DNA of 9,040 bases from an uncultured Flavobacteriales bacterium (GCA_937967465.1 CALBSW010000114.1:1-9040); one strand, 5' to 3'; counted from the first letter of the stretch, positions 1 through 6,776 are shown. Notes: generated from the letters alone by a model not told the origin. Made by a program: numbers and translations.

Positions 1-48
1 GGCAAGCTGGCCCGCTACAGCAAGAAATCCGATCAAACGCTGAACTGA
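1..48 (+). CDS. rplX: 50S ribosomal protein L24 (uL24), C-terminal end only
   Basis: Only the last 15 codons are present, reading GKLARYSKKSDQTLN and then TGA at 46-48. The basic RYSKKS tail resembles the end of bacterial L24, and L24 is the gene expected just before rplE in the spc operon. L24 is an assembly-initiating protein of the large subunit that binds 23S rRNA near the exit-tunnel rim. The stop overlaps the rplE start by one base (TGATG, 46-50), so the two are probably translationally coupled. The call rests on position plus a short tail; the body of the gene lies left of the window. Confidence 0.82.
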   Translation, partial: GKLARYSKKSDQTLN

Positions 49-599
49 TGAGCTACGTACCCCGACTCAAGCAGCAGTACGACGAGACCGTCGTCCCGAA
101 GCTCCAGGAGCGCTTCGAATACAAGAGCTCCATGCAGGTGCCGCGGATCGAAAAGATTTGCCTGAACCAAGGTTTGGGCAAGGCCATCGCGGATCGCAAG
201 ATTGTGGATGGTGCCTTGGCCGAGTTGTCCCAGATCACGGGACAGAAGCCGGTGGCCACGTACTCCACGAAGGACGTGTCCAACTTCAAGCTGCGTAAAG
301 GCATGCCCGTGGGTGCCCGTGTGACGCTCCGCCGCGAGCGCATGTACGAGTTCCTCGACCGCCTGATCCACGTTTCCCTGCCGCGTACCCGCGACTTCCA
401 GGGTGTCAAGGCGACCGGCTTTGACGGACGTGGCAACTTCAGCTTCGGCATCCAGGAGCAAATCATTTTCCCGGAAATCGACCTCGACAAGGTGAAGCAC
501 CTCAACGGCATGCACATCACCATCGTCACGAACGCCCGGACCAACGAGGAAGCCAAGGAGCTCCTCGCGGCTTTCGGTTTCCCCTTCAAGAAGAACTGA
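48..599 (+). CDS. rplE: 50S ribosomal protein L5 (uL5)
   Basis: The 183-residue product is close to the usual L5 length of about 180. L5 binds 5S rRNA and helps form the central protuberance of the large subunit, where it contacts the P-site tRNA and the small subunit. The family signature region is visible at residues 31-44 (VPRIEKICLNQGLG). The conserved LRRERMYEFLDRLI helix is at 94-107, and the NFSFGIQEQIIFPEI segment follows the DFQGV stretch. The ATG at 48 is chosen because it overlaps the rplX stop and gives the usual family N-terminus. In E. coli, S8 represses the spc operon by binding mRNA near the rplE start; I could not find a convincing equivalent structure here. Confidence 0.98.
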   Translation: MSYVPRLKQQYDETVVPKLQERFEYKSSMQVPRIEKICLNQGLGKAIADRKIVDGALAELSQITGQKPVATYSTKDVSNFKLRKGMPVGARVTLRRERMYEFLDRLIHVSLPRTRDFQGVKATGFDGRGNFSFGIQEQIIFPEIDLDKVKHLNGMHITIVTNARTNEEAKELLAAFGFPFKKN

Positions 600-605
600 C
601 ACGAT

Positions 606-875
606 ATGGCCAAGGAATCCATGAAAGCGCGCGAGCGCAAGCGTGAGCGCCTCGTCGCCCGCTACGCCGCAAAGCGCAAGGCACTGAAGGAGGCAGGCGA
701 CTGGGACGCCCTGCAGAAGCTCCCGCCGAACTCTTCCCCGGTGCGTCTGCACAACCGTTGCCAACTGACGGGTCGCCCCCGCGGGTACATGCGTCAATTC
801 GGCATCAGCCGTGTGACCTTCCGTGAGATGGCACTCGCAGGCAAGATCCCCGGAGTCAAAAAAGCAAGCTGGTAA
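606..875 (+). CDS. rpsN: 30S ribosomal protein S14 (uS14), long zinc-free form
   Basis: S14 is a late-assembling protein of the 30S head that contacts 16S rRNA near S3 and S10. The 89-residue length marks the long form; the short zinc-binding form is about 61 residues. The conserved core NRCQLTGRPRGYMRQFGISR spans residues 50-69, and the C-terminus is the typical GVKKASW. Cys52 is the only cysteine, so the CxxC pairs of the zinc form are absent. The N-terminal third is a strongly basic helix rich in KARERKRER. The gene starts 6 bases after rplE, and its stop is 3 bases before the rpsH start. Confidence 0.98.
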   Translation: MAKESMKARERKRERLVARYAAKRKALKEAGDWDALQKLPPNSSPVRLHNRCQLTGRPRGYMRQFGISRVTFREMALAGKIPGVKKASW

Positions 876-878
876 GTC

Positions 879-1277
879 ATGCATTCAGATCCGATCGCAG
901 ATTTTCTGACGCGCATTCGCAACGGGCAGATGGCCGGCCACAAAGTGGTGGAGATTCCCGCGTCCAATATGAAGAAGGAGATCACCAAGATCCTCTTCGA
1001 CAAGGGATACATCCTCTCCTACAAGTTTGTGGAGGAAGGTCCGCAAGGCACCATCAAAATCGCCCTCAAGTACCACCCGAAGACGCGCCGTCCCGCCATC
1101 ACTGAGATGCAGCGGATGAGCAAGCCCGGCCTGCGGACCTACCGCGGTGCAGGTGATTTGCCGCGCATCCTCAATGGCTTGGGCATTTCCATCCTCAGCA
1201 CGTCCCAGGGTGTGATGACGGACAAGGAAGCCAAGCACCTGAACGTCGGAGGCGAGGTCCTCTGCTACGTGTATTAA
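879..1277 (+). CDS. rpsH: 30S ribosomal protein S8 (uS8)
   Basis: S8 is a primary 16S rRNA-binding protein that organises the central domain of the 30S subunit. In enterobacteria it is also the translational repressor of the spc operon. The 132-residue length is normal. The N-terminal DPIADFLTRIRNG motif is at residues 4-16. The RNA-binding C-terminal signature is clear: ILSTSQGVMTDKEAK followed by GGEVLCYVY at the very end. The ATG at 879 lies 3 bases after the rpsN stop and gives the standard N-terminus. Whether S8 autoregulates this operon cannot be read from the sequence. Confidence 0.98.
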   Translation: MHSDPIADFLTRIRNGQMAGHKVVEIPASNMKKEITKILFDKGYILSYKFVEEGPQGTIKIALKYHPKTRRPAITEMQRMSKPGLRTYRGAGDLPRILNGLGISILSTSQGVMTDKEAKHLNVGGEVLCYVY

Positions 1278-1296
1278 TCCGAAGAATCGAAGCATC

Positions 1297-1848
1297 ATGT
1301 CCAGAATTGGAAATGCCCCCGTTGCCATCCCTTCCGGCGTCACCGTCGCGGTGGAGGGCAATGTGTTCAAGGTCAAGGGACCGAAAGGGGAGCTCGAGCA
1401 GGAGTTCGACGCCGTCATTGGTGTGACCGTGGAGGAAAGCGAAGTGAAGTTCAGCCGCTCCACGGACCAGCCGGATCACCGTGCCAAGCACGGTCTGTAC
1501 CGTTCGCTTTGCGCCGGAATGGTGGAAGGCGTGACCAACGGTTACAAGAAGGAGCTGGAGCTCGTGGGTGTGGGTTTCCGTGCCCAGGCTTCCGGTCAGC
1601 AGTTGACCTTGGCCCTCGGCTACAGCCACCCCATCATCATCGAGCTTCCCAAGGAAGTGAAGGTGACCGCGGAATCACAAAAGGGTTCCAACCCCCGCGT
1701 GACCCTCGAGTCGCACGACAAGCAACTCATCGGCACTGTTGCCGCCAAGATCCGTTCCCTGCGCAAGCCGGAGCCATACAAGGGCAAGGGTGTTCGCTAC
1801 GTGGACGAGTACATCCGCCGCAAGGCCGGTAAGTCTGCAGCCAAGTAA
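1297..1848 (+). CDS. rplF: 50S ribosomal protein L6 (uL6)
   Basis: L6 sits near the base of the L7/L12 stalk and the sarcin-ricin loop and supports factor binding. The 183 residues form the usual two tandem L6 domains, roughly 1-80 and 83-165, with VGVGFRAQ opening the second. The family signature PEPYKGKGVRY is at residues 158-168, followed by the basic tail DEYIRRKAGK. The start MSRIGNAPVAIPSGV is the normal family N-terminus. A 19-base spacer separates it from rpsH and an 11-base spacer from rplR. No Shine-Dalgarno motif precedes the ATG; the leader reads gaagaatcgaagcatc. Confidence 0.98.
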   Translation: MSRIGNAPVAIPSGVTVAVEGNVFKVKGPKGELEQEFDAVIGVTVEESEVKFSRSTDQPDHRAKHGLYRSLCAGMVEGVTNGYKKELELVGVGFRAQASGQQLTLALGYSHPIIIELPKEVKVTAESQKGSNPRVTLESHDKQLIGTVAAKIRSLRKPEPYKGKGVRYVDEYIRRKAGKSAAK

Positions 1849-1859
1849 TCGCTTACGAG

Positions 1860-2216
1860 ATGTCAGCCAGCAAGAAACTCAAGACCCGCATGCGCATCAA
1901 GACGCGCATCCGTGGCAAAATCAGCGGAACGCCCGAGCGTCCGCGCTTGACGGTCTTCCGTTCCAACAAGCAGATCTACGCCCAAGTGGTGGACGATTTG
2001 AGTGGAAAGACGTTGGCGAGCGCCAGCTCCCGCGCCATTGCGGAATCGCAGAGCGTCGCCAAAATCGAGCAGGCCAAGATGGTCGGCACCAAAGTGGCCG
2101 AGGCCGCGAAGGCAGCCGGTGTCGAGTCCGTCGTGTTCGACCGCAATGGATACCTCTATCATGGCCGGGTGAAGAGCCTCGCCGATGCCGCACGCGAAGG
2201 CGGACTCCAATTCTGA
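1860..2216 (+). CDS. rplR: 50S ribosomal protein L18 (uL18)
   Basis: L18 binds 5S rRNA together with L5 and attaches it to the central protuberance. The 118-residue product has the expected basic N-terminus (KKLKTRMRIKTRIRGKI). The conserved RPRLTVFRSNKQIYAQVVDD strand region is at 27-46. The highly conserved end has FDRNGYLYHGRVKSLADAA at 93-111 and finishes EGGLQF. The start lies 11 bases after rplF. The 3' end contains an ATG (2185) in the rpsE reading frame, but the rpsE start is more likely at 2224, downstream of the rplR stop. Confidence 0.98.
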   Translation: MSASKKLKTRMRIKTRIRGKISGTPERPRLTVFRSNKQIYAQVVDDLSGKTLASASSRAIAESQSVAKIEQAKMVGTKVAEAAKAAGVESVVFDRNGYLYHGRVKSLADAAREGGLQF

Positions 2217-2223
2217 TTTCGAG

Positions 2224-2754
2224 ATGAGAGACAACAACAACCGTCGGCGCAACGACCGGGACAACCAGCCCGAGAGCGACATCAAGGATCGCTTGGTCAC
2301 CATCAACCGTTCGACCAAGACCACGAAAGGTGGCCGTACGTTCACCTTCACCGGCATTGTCGTCGTTGGCGACGAGAAAGGCAAGGTGGGCCACGGCGCA
2401 GGTCGCAGCCGCGAGGTGGTGACGGCCATTCAGAAGGGCATCGAGGATGCCAAGAAGAACATGGTCGAGGTGCCCGTGATCAACGGCACGGTGCCCCACG
2501 CACAGGAAGCTGTTTACGCCGGAGCCCGTGTGCTCGTCAAGCCGGCCACCCCGGGTACGGGTGTGATCGCCGGTGGCGCCATGCGTGCCGTGCTCGAGAG
2601 CGCCGGCATCAAGGACGTCTTGGCGAAGTCGCTCGGATCTTCCAACACCCAAAATGTGGTGAAGGCCACCTTCAAGGCCCTCACGATGATGCGCAGCGCC
2701 TCTGATGTGGCGGACCTGCGAGGCATCTCTGTCCACCGCGTTTTCAACGGATGA
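2224..2754 (+). CDS. rpsE: 30S ribosomal protein S5 (uS5)
   Basis: S5 lines the mRNA entry channel of the 30S subunit and affects decoding accuracy. From the ATG at 2224 the product is 176 residues. The N-terminal S5 double-stranded-RNA-binding-like domain covers about 20-85, with KDRLVTINRSTKTTKGGRTF and GDEKGKVGHGAGRSREV at 50-65. The C-terminal domain includes GTGVIAGGAMRAVLESAGI (111-129) and LGSSNTQNVVKATFKAL. An in-frame ATG at 2185 would add 13 residues and overlap rplR by 32 bases. I prefer 2224 because it lies 7 bases after the rplR stop and matches usual family length. The first 20 residues are unusually Asn/Arg-rich (MRDNNNRRRNDRDNQ), a poorly conserved part of S5. Confidence 0.96.
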   Translation: MRDNNNRRRNDRDNQPESDIKDRLVTINRSTKTTKGGRTFTFTGIVVVGDEKGKVGHGAGRSREVVTAIQKGIEDAKKNMVEVPVINGTVPHAQEAVYAGARVLVKPATPGTGVIAGGAMRAVLESAGIKDVLAKSLGSSNTQNVVKATFKALTMMRSASDVADLRGISVHRVFNG

Positions 2755-2759
2755 GCACC

Positions 2760-2939
2760 ATGGCCAAGATCAAGATCACCCAGGTGCGCAGCGCCATCAA
2801 TCGTCCCAAGCGCCAGAAGTTGACCCTTCAGGCCCTCGGACTCAAGAAACTCAACAACCCTGTGGAGCACGAAGCCACTCCCCAAATCCTGGGCATGGTG
2901 CGCAAAGTGAACCACCTGATCAAGGTTGAAGAACTCTAA
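2760..2939 (+). CDS. rpmD: 50S ribosomal protein L30 (uL30)
   Basis: L30 is a small bacterial large-subunit protein that binds 23S rRNA. From the ATG at 2760 the product is 59 residues, beginning MAKIKITQVRSAINRPKRQK, the standard family start. It continues with LGLKKLNNPVEHEATPQILGMVRKV and ends in KVEEL. A second in-frame ATG at 2751 would add only Met-Ser-Thr and overlap the rpsE stop as ATGA (2751-2754). That is a classic coupling overlap, so a 62-residue product is a real alternative. The family N-terminus favours 2760. The overlap may still let terminating rpsE ribosomes start nearby. Confidence 0.95.
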   Translation: MAKIKITQVRSAINRPKRQKLTLQALGLKKLNNPVEHEATPQILGMVRKVNHLIKVEEL

Positions 2940-2957
2940 TCCCAAACCAGCACAAAC

Positions 2958-3407
2958 ATGAATCTCAATAGCCTCAAGCCGGCAAAAGGTTCCATCAAGC
3001 AGCGCAAGCGAGTTGGTCGTGGTGAAGGCTCCGGACACGGAGGAACCTCCACACGCGGTCACAAAGGCGCGAAGTCCCGTTCCGGCTACAAGTCGAAGAT
3101 CGGTTTTGAGGGCGGTCAGATGCCGCTCCAGCGCCGTGTGCCCAAGTTCGGATTCAAGAACCCGAACCGCGTGGCCTACAAGGGCATCAACCTCGATACG
3201 CTCCAAGAGCTGATCGAGCGCAAGTCCTTGACCGAAATCACCCCGGCCCTCCTCGTGGAGAACGGCCTTGCCCAGAAGAAGGACCTCGTGAAGATCCTCG
3301 GACGTGGCGAGCTCAAGACCGGTGTGAAGGTCGCTGCCCACAAATTCTCCGCTACCGCGCAGGCCGCCATTGAAGGCGCCGGTGGCAGCATTGAATCCAT
3401 CTCCTGA
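2958..3407 (+). CDS. rplO: 50S ribosomal protein L15 (uL15)
   Basis: L15 is a late-assembly protein of the large subunit that threads a long basic N-terminal arm into 23S rRNA. The 149-residue length is typical. The glycine/lysine/arginine-rich arm covers about 1-60, including KQRKRVGRGEGSGHGGTSTR, GHKGAKSRSGY and GFEGGQMPLQRRVPKFGF. The globular part contains ENGLAQKKDLVKILGRGEL. The C-terminus AAIEGAGGSIESIS matches the conserved family ending. It starts 18 bases after rpmD with an A-rich leader (cccaaaccagcacaaac). Its stop is only 2 bases before secY, so coupling to secY is likely. Confidence 0.98.
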   Translation: MNLNSLKPAKGSIKQRKRVGRGEGSGHGGTSTRGHKGAKSRSGYKSKIGFEGGQMPLQRRVPKFGFKNPNRVAYKGINLDTLQELIERKSLTEITPALLVENGLAQKKDLVKILGRGELKTGVKVAAHKFSATAQAAIEGAGGSIESIS

Positions 3408-3409
3408 TC

Positions 3410-4765
3410 ATGGGTCGCTTTTTCAAGAAACTCCGGGACATCTGGTCCCACGAAGAGCTGCGCAAGCGCCTCGGAATCACCTTCGGTTTCATCCTGATCT
3501 ACCGGATCGGAAGCTTCATCGTCATCCCGGGTGTCGACAGTGACACGCTGCAGGAGCAGATGAGCGCCCTCGGTGGTGGTGGCCTTGGTGACATCCTCTC
3601 CCTCTTCACGGGAGGAGCGTTCTCCCGTGCTTCCATCTTCGCGCTCGGCATCATGCCGTACATCTCCGCGAGCATCATCATGCAGCTCATGGGCCTCGCG
3701 GTCCCGAGCATTCAGAAGATGCAATCCGAAGGGGAGAGCGGACGGAAGAAGATCAACCAGTGGACCCGTTTCCTGACCATCGCCATCACGTTGGTTCAGG
3801 CCCCGGGTTACCTCGCGTCCTCTGTGGTGTCCGTTCCGGGCGCTGTGGCGAACCCGACGGCATTCTGGTGGTTCAGCGCGGTCCTGATCCTGACGAGCTC
3901 CACGCTCCTCATCATGTACCTCGGTGAGCGCATCACCGAGCGCGGTGTGGGCAACGGAATCAGCCTGCTGATCATGATCGGCATCATCGCCACCTTCCCG
4001 CAGGCGATCATCCAGGAATTCAACCACCCGGATACCAACCTGTACTTCTTCCTCGTGGAGATTGCCGCCCTGCTCGTGGTGATCGGCTTGTCCGTCGCCT
4101 TGGTCCAGGCTGTGCGCAAAGTGCCGGTGGAGATGACGCGATTGCAGTCCAACTCCGGTCCGACCTACCTGCCACAAGGTGCCGCTGCCCGCAGCTACAT
4201 CCCGCTGAAGGTCAATTCTTCCGGTGTGATGCCCATCATCTTCGCGCAGGCCATCATGTTCGTTCCGCTCTACCTGACGCAGAACGAGAGCTTGGCTGAC
4301 AACGAAGTGCTCATTGCCCTCGGTGACTTCAACGGGTTCTGGTACAACCTGTTGTTCTTCCTGATGATCGTGGCCTTCACGTACTTCTACACGGCCATCA
4401 CGGTCAACCCGCAGCAAATGGCGGACGACCTGAAGCGCCAGAACAACTTTGTCCCGGGTGTCAAGCCGGGCCGGCCCACCATGGAGTTCCTCGACAACGT
4501 GATTTCCAAAATCACCTTGCCGGGCGCCATCTTCCTTGGCCTCATCGCCATCCTGCCGGCCATCGTCTTCACGGCGAACCTGACCCATGCCCAGGCATTC
4601 AGCATCTTCTTCGGTGGCACTTCGCTGCTGATCATGGTGGGCGTCATTCTCGACACCCTCCAACAAATTGAAAGCTACCTGTTGTCCCGTCAATACGACT
4701 CCCTCATGGAATCCGGAAAGCTCCGGGGCCGTCAAGGGACGAGTGTGAGCGGAATGGCGGGCTGA
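3410..4765 (+). CDS. secY: Protein translocase subunit SecY
   Basis: SecY is the pore-forming inner-membrane subunit of the SecYEG channel, exporting and inserting proteins with SecA or the ribosome. The 451-residue product is close to the E. coli length of 443 and has about ten hydrophobic segments. Visible markers are the plug/TM2 region LFTGGAFSRASIFALGIMPY (65-84), the signature GERITERGVGNGISLLI (172-188), the cytosolic loop YIPLKVNSSGVMPIIFA (263-279) and TM10 GTSLLIMVGVILDTLQQIESY (403-423). A conserved RQYDSLM tail follows at 427-433. The short loop GDILSLF at 60-66 is also typical. It sits in the usual place after rplO, with a 2-base spacer, and map follows 5 bases later. Confidence 0.98.
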   Translation: MGRFFKKLRDIWSHEELRKRLGITFGFILIYRIGSFIVIPGVDSDTLQEQMSALGGGGLGDILSLFTGGAFSRASIFALGIMPYISASIIMQLMGLAVPSIQKMQSEGESGRKKINQWTRFLTIAITLVQAPGYLASSVVSVPGAVANPTAFWWFSAVLILTSSTLLIMYLGERITERGVGNGISLLIMIGIIATFPQAIIQEFNHPDTNLYFFLVEIAALLVVIGLSVALVQAVRKVPVEMTRLQSNSGPTYLPQGAAARSYIPLKVNSSGVMPIIFAQAIMFVPLYLTQNESLADNEVLIALGDFNGFWYNLLFFLMIVAFTYFYTAITVNPQQMADDLKRQNNFVPGVKPGRPTMEFLDNVISKITLPGAIFLGLIAILPAIVFTANLTHAQAFSIFFGGTSLLIMVGVILDTLQQIESYLLSRQYDSLMESGKLRGRQGTSVSGMAG

Positions 4766-4770
4766 TCGGA

Positions 4771-5568
4771 ATGGCAAGAGGACGGATACAGGTTCGCACC
4801 GAATCCGAAATCGAGCTTCTCCGAGCGAGTTCTTTGCTTGTCGGTAGAACCTTGGCCGAAGTGGCCAAGCTGATTCAACCCGGGGTCACCACCGCGGAGC
4901 TGGATCAGGTGGCGGAAACGTTCATCCGGGATCACGGCGCAGTGCCGGGATTCAAAGGATACAACGGTTTCCCTGCCACGCTCTGCACCTCCGTGAACCA
5001 CCATGTGGTCCACGGAATTCCCAACCACGACCCCCTGCAGGATGGTGACATTGTCTCCGTCGATTGTGGGGTGCTGATGGAGGGGTACTACGGCGACAGT
5101 GCCTACACCTTTATGGTGGGGGATGTGAAGCCGGAAGTGCGCCGCCTGCTGCAGGTGACCCAGGAATGCCTGGAGGATGCTGTGGCGGAGGCCGTCGCGG
5201 GCAACCGCATCGGCGACATCGGTTGGGCCGTTCAGGAGCACGCTGAAGCCTCAGGCTATGGTGTGGTCCGAGAACTGGTCGGTCACGGACTGGGAACCCA
5301 CTTGCACGAGCCGCCGGAAGTGCCCAATTACGGGCGCCCGGGCAACGGTGTGAAGCTGCAGGAGGGCATGGTCCTCGCGATCGAGCCGATGATCAACCTC
5401 GGCCGAAAGGAGGTGGTGCAGGAAAGTGACGGTTGGACCATCGCGACAGCGGACGGTCTGCCCAGTGCACACTTCGAACACGACGTGGTCGTGCGCGAAG
5501 GCGAGGTGGAAGTTCTATCGACATTCCAATGGATTGAGGAGGCCCTTGGGGCAGTGAAGCAGGATTGA
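4771..5568 (+). CDS. map: Methionine aminopeptidase, type I
   Basis: This enzyme removes the initiator methionine from nascent proteins with small second residues after deformylation, acting in the cytosol at the ribosome exit. The 265-residue product is a single pita-bread peptidase domain without the type II insertion. All five metal ligands can be assigned by motif: Asp98 (in SVDCG), Asp109 (in YYGDSAYTF), His172 (in VGHGLGTHLHEPP), Glu205 (in AIEPMI) and Glu236 (in AHFEHDV). Active-site histidines appear as His81 (HHVVHGIP) and His179. The start at 4771 is 5 bases after secY and gives a normal family N-terminus (RTESEIELLRAS). Placement directly between secY and infA, without adk, is common in Bacteroidota. 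Confidence 0.97.
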   Translation: MARGRIQVRTESEIELLRASSLLVGRTLAEVAKLIQPGVTTAELDQVAETFIRDHGAVPGFKGYNGFPATLCTSVNHHVVHGIPNHDPLQDGDIVSVDCGVLMEGYYGDSAYTFMVGDVKPEVRRLLQVTQECLEDAVAEAVAGNRIGDIGWAVQEHAEASGYGVVRELVGHGLGTHLHEPPEVPNYGRPGNGVKLQEGMVLAIEPMINLGRKEVVQESDGWTIATADGLPSAHFEHDVVVREGEVEVLSTFQWIEEALGAVKQD

Positions 5569-5604
5569 GGAGCAACGACAAAAACGAAACGAAACAAACT
5601 AGGC

Positions 5605-5823
5605 ATGGCCAAACAAGCGTCGATCACTCAGGATGGCACCATCACCGAAGCGCTCGGGAACGCGATGTTCCGTGTGGAGCTCGAGAATGGGCACGTCATC
5701 ACGGCGCACATCTCCGGGAAGATGAGGAAGTTCTACATCAAGATTCTCCCCGGTGACCGGGTCCGCGTGGACATGAGTCCCTACGACCTGACCAAAGGCC
5801 GCATTTCGTTCCGATACAAGTAA
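5605..5823 (+). CDS. infA: Translation initiation factor IF-1
   Basis: IF-1 binds the A site of the 30S subunit during initiation and helps IF-2 and IF-3 select the initiator tRNA. The 72-residue length is exactly typical. The whole product is one OB-fold (S1-like) domain, with EALGNAMFRVELENGHVITA at 17-36, the GKMRKFYIKILPGDRVRV stretch after it, and MSPYDLTKGRISFRYK at the end. This ending, and the MAKQASITQDGTI start, resemble Bacteroidota IF-1. A 36-base A-rich spacer (5569-5604) separates it from map, and rpmJ follows 10 bases later. A GAGGAG at 5567-5572 is too far upstream (more than 30 bases) to serve as its ribosome-binding site. Confidence 0.98.
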   Translation: MAKQASITQDGTITEALGNAMFRVELENGHVITAHISGKMRKFYIKILPGDRVRVDMSPYDLTKGRISFRYK

Positions 5824-5833
5824 ACAAGACGTC

Positions 5834-5950
5834 ATGAAGACCCGTGCATCTCTCAAGGTCCGCTCTGCGGATTGCAAGATCGTCCGCCGCAAGGGACGAC
5901 TCTTCGTCATCAACAAGAAGAACCCAAAATTCAAGCAGCGCCAGGGTTGA
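5834..5950 (+). CDS. rpmJ: 50S ribosomal protein L36 (bL36), 38-residue form lacking zinc ligands
   Basis: L36 is the smallest large-subunit protein and buttresses 23S rRNA near the base of the L7/L12 stalk. The translation read by eye is 38 residues: MKTRASLKVRSADCKIVRRK, then GRLFVINKKNPKFKQRQG. The family core CKIVRRKGR and the ending KQRQG leave little doubt. Standard zinc-binding L36 has three cysteines and a histidine. Here only Cys14 remains; the first cysteine is Ser11, the third is replaced by Asn (VINKKN), and the histidine before the end is lost. This is the zinc-independent type with one inserted residue, as I recall is common in Bacteroidota. It starts 10 bases after infA. Confidence 0.96.
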   Translation: MKTRASLKVRSADCKIVRRKGRLFVINKKNPKFKQRQG

Positions 5951-5975
5951 TCCCCGGAGCTAAAACGCATTCGCC

Positions 5976-6341
5976 ATGGCCCGTATCGCCGGTATCGATA
6001 TCCCCCGGAACAAGCGAGGAGTGATTGCCCTGACTTACGTCTACGGCATCGGACGCTCCCGCGCCGCGGACATTCTCGCCCAAGCTTCCGTTTCGGAGGA
6101 CAAGCGCGTTCAGGACTGGAACGACGACGAAATCACCAAGATCCGTGAGATCATCGCGGGCATCCGCGTGGAAGGTGAGCTTCGCTCTGAGGTTCAGATG
6201 AACATCAAGCGCCTGATGGACATTGGTTGCCAACGCGGCATCCGTCACCGTCTTGGCCTGCCGCTCCGCGGTCAGCGCACCAAGAACAACTCCCGCACCC
6301 GGAAGGGCAAGCGGAAGACGGTGGCCAACAAGAAAAAGTAA
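5976..6341 (+). CDS. rpsM: 30S ribosomal protein S13 (uS13)
   Basis: S13 is a 30S head protein that makes intersubunit bridges with L5 and contacts the P-site tRNA through its basic tail. The 121-residue product has the conserved start MARIAGIDIPRNKRGVIALT and the helix-two-turn-helix segment YGIGRSRAADIL. The signature block GIRHRLGLPLRGQRTKNN is at 88-105, followed by SRTRKGKRKTVANKKK. The NDDEITKIREII stretch at 49-60 is also typical. It starts 25 bases after rpmJ. In bacteria generally this is the first gene of the alpha operon, but no promoter is visible in the spacer, so it is probably read through from upstream. Confidence 0.98.
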   Translation: MARIAGIDIPRNKRGVIALTYVYGIGRSRAADILAQASVSEDKRVQDWNDDEITKIREIIAGIRVEGELRSEVQMNIKRLMDIGCQRGIRHRLGLPLRGQRTKNNSRTRKGKRKTVANKKK

Positions 6342-6389
6342 TTCCCTGTCCCTGACCCGGGACGCTGAATCGATTAACTCCCCACTACG

Positions 6390-6776
6390 ATGGCCAAAGC
6401 CACCAAAAAGAACAAGAAGAAGGTCAAAGTGGATGCCATGGGCCAAGCCCACATCCATGCCTCCTTCAACAACATCATCATCTCGCTCACCAATGCCACG
6501 GGACAGGTCATTTCCTGGTCCAGCTCCGGCAAGATGGGCTTCCGCGGTTCCAAGAAGAACACGCCTTACGCCGCCCAGTGCGCCGCTGAGGATTGCGGAA
6601 AAGAGGCCATGGAGTATGGCCTGAAGAAGGTGAAGGTGTTTGTGAAAGGTCCCGGAAGCGGTCGTGAGAGCGCCATCCGCACCCTGCACAACATGGGCAT
6701 CGAAGTGACCGAGATCGTGGACATCACCCCGATGCCACACAACGGTTGCCGTCCTCCGAAGCACCGTCGCGTCTGA
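6390..6776 (+). CDS. rpsK: 30S ribosomal protein S11 (uS11)
   Basis: S11 is a platform protein of the 30S subunit, close to the E-site codon and the Shine-Dalgarno/anti-Shine-Dalgarno region. The 128-residue product has a lysine-rich N-terminus (MAKATKKNKKKVKV), the HIHASFNNIIISLTNATG strand region at 21-38 and GKMGFRGSKKNTPYAAQ at 47-63. The ending is the invariant DITPMPHNGCRPPKHRRV. The Asn118-Gly119 pair corresponds to the site where E. coli S11 carries an isoaspartate. The 48-base spacer before it (6342-6389) is the longest in the window. It holds a small 5-bp inverted repeat (GTCCC 6348-6352, GGGAC 6359-6363) with no following T-run, so it does not look like a terminator. Confidence 0.98.
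   Translation: MAKATKKNKKKVKVDAMGQAHIHASFNNIIISLTNATGQVISWSSSGKMGFRGSKKNTPYAAQCAAEDCGKEAMEYGLKKVKVFVKGPGSGRESAIRTLHNMGIEVTEIVDITPMPHNGCRPPKHRRV

Noticed and set aside
1..110. S8-repressor hairpin at the rplX-rplE junction, as in the E. coli spc operon
   Set aside because: I could not find by eye a stem with an internal bulge resembling helix 21 of 16S rRNA. A folding comparison could still reveal one.
33..884. Open frame of 283 codons on the - strand opposite rplE and rpsN
   Set aside because: It is opposite two conserved ribosomal genes and ends without any gene-like leader or motif; it is a shadow frame.
2185..2223. Upstream in-frame ATG giving a 13-residue longer S5 that overlaps rplR
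   Set aside because: The extra residues (MPHAKADSNSDFE) look like rplR read in another frame, and the ATG at 2224 lies just after the rplR stop and gives the usual S5 length.
3176..4777. Long open frame (533 codons) on the - strand opposite secY
   Set aside because: It is antisense to a certain secY and part of rplO. Its translation is full of His/Asp/Glu/Arg low-complexity sequence, typical of the complement of GC-rich codons, with no recognisable domain.
5567..5572. GAGGAG as a ribosome-binding site for infA
   Set aside because: It overlaps the map stop and lies more than 30 bases before the infA start, too far for Shine-Dalgarno use.
6348..6363. Inverted repeat GTCCC/GGGAC in the rpsM-rpsK spacer as a possible terminator or S4-binding site
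   Set aside because: The stem is only 5 bp with a 6-base loop and no T-run follows. A match of this size can occur by chance, and the E. coli S4 target is a pseudoknot before rpsM, not here.
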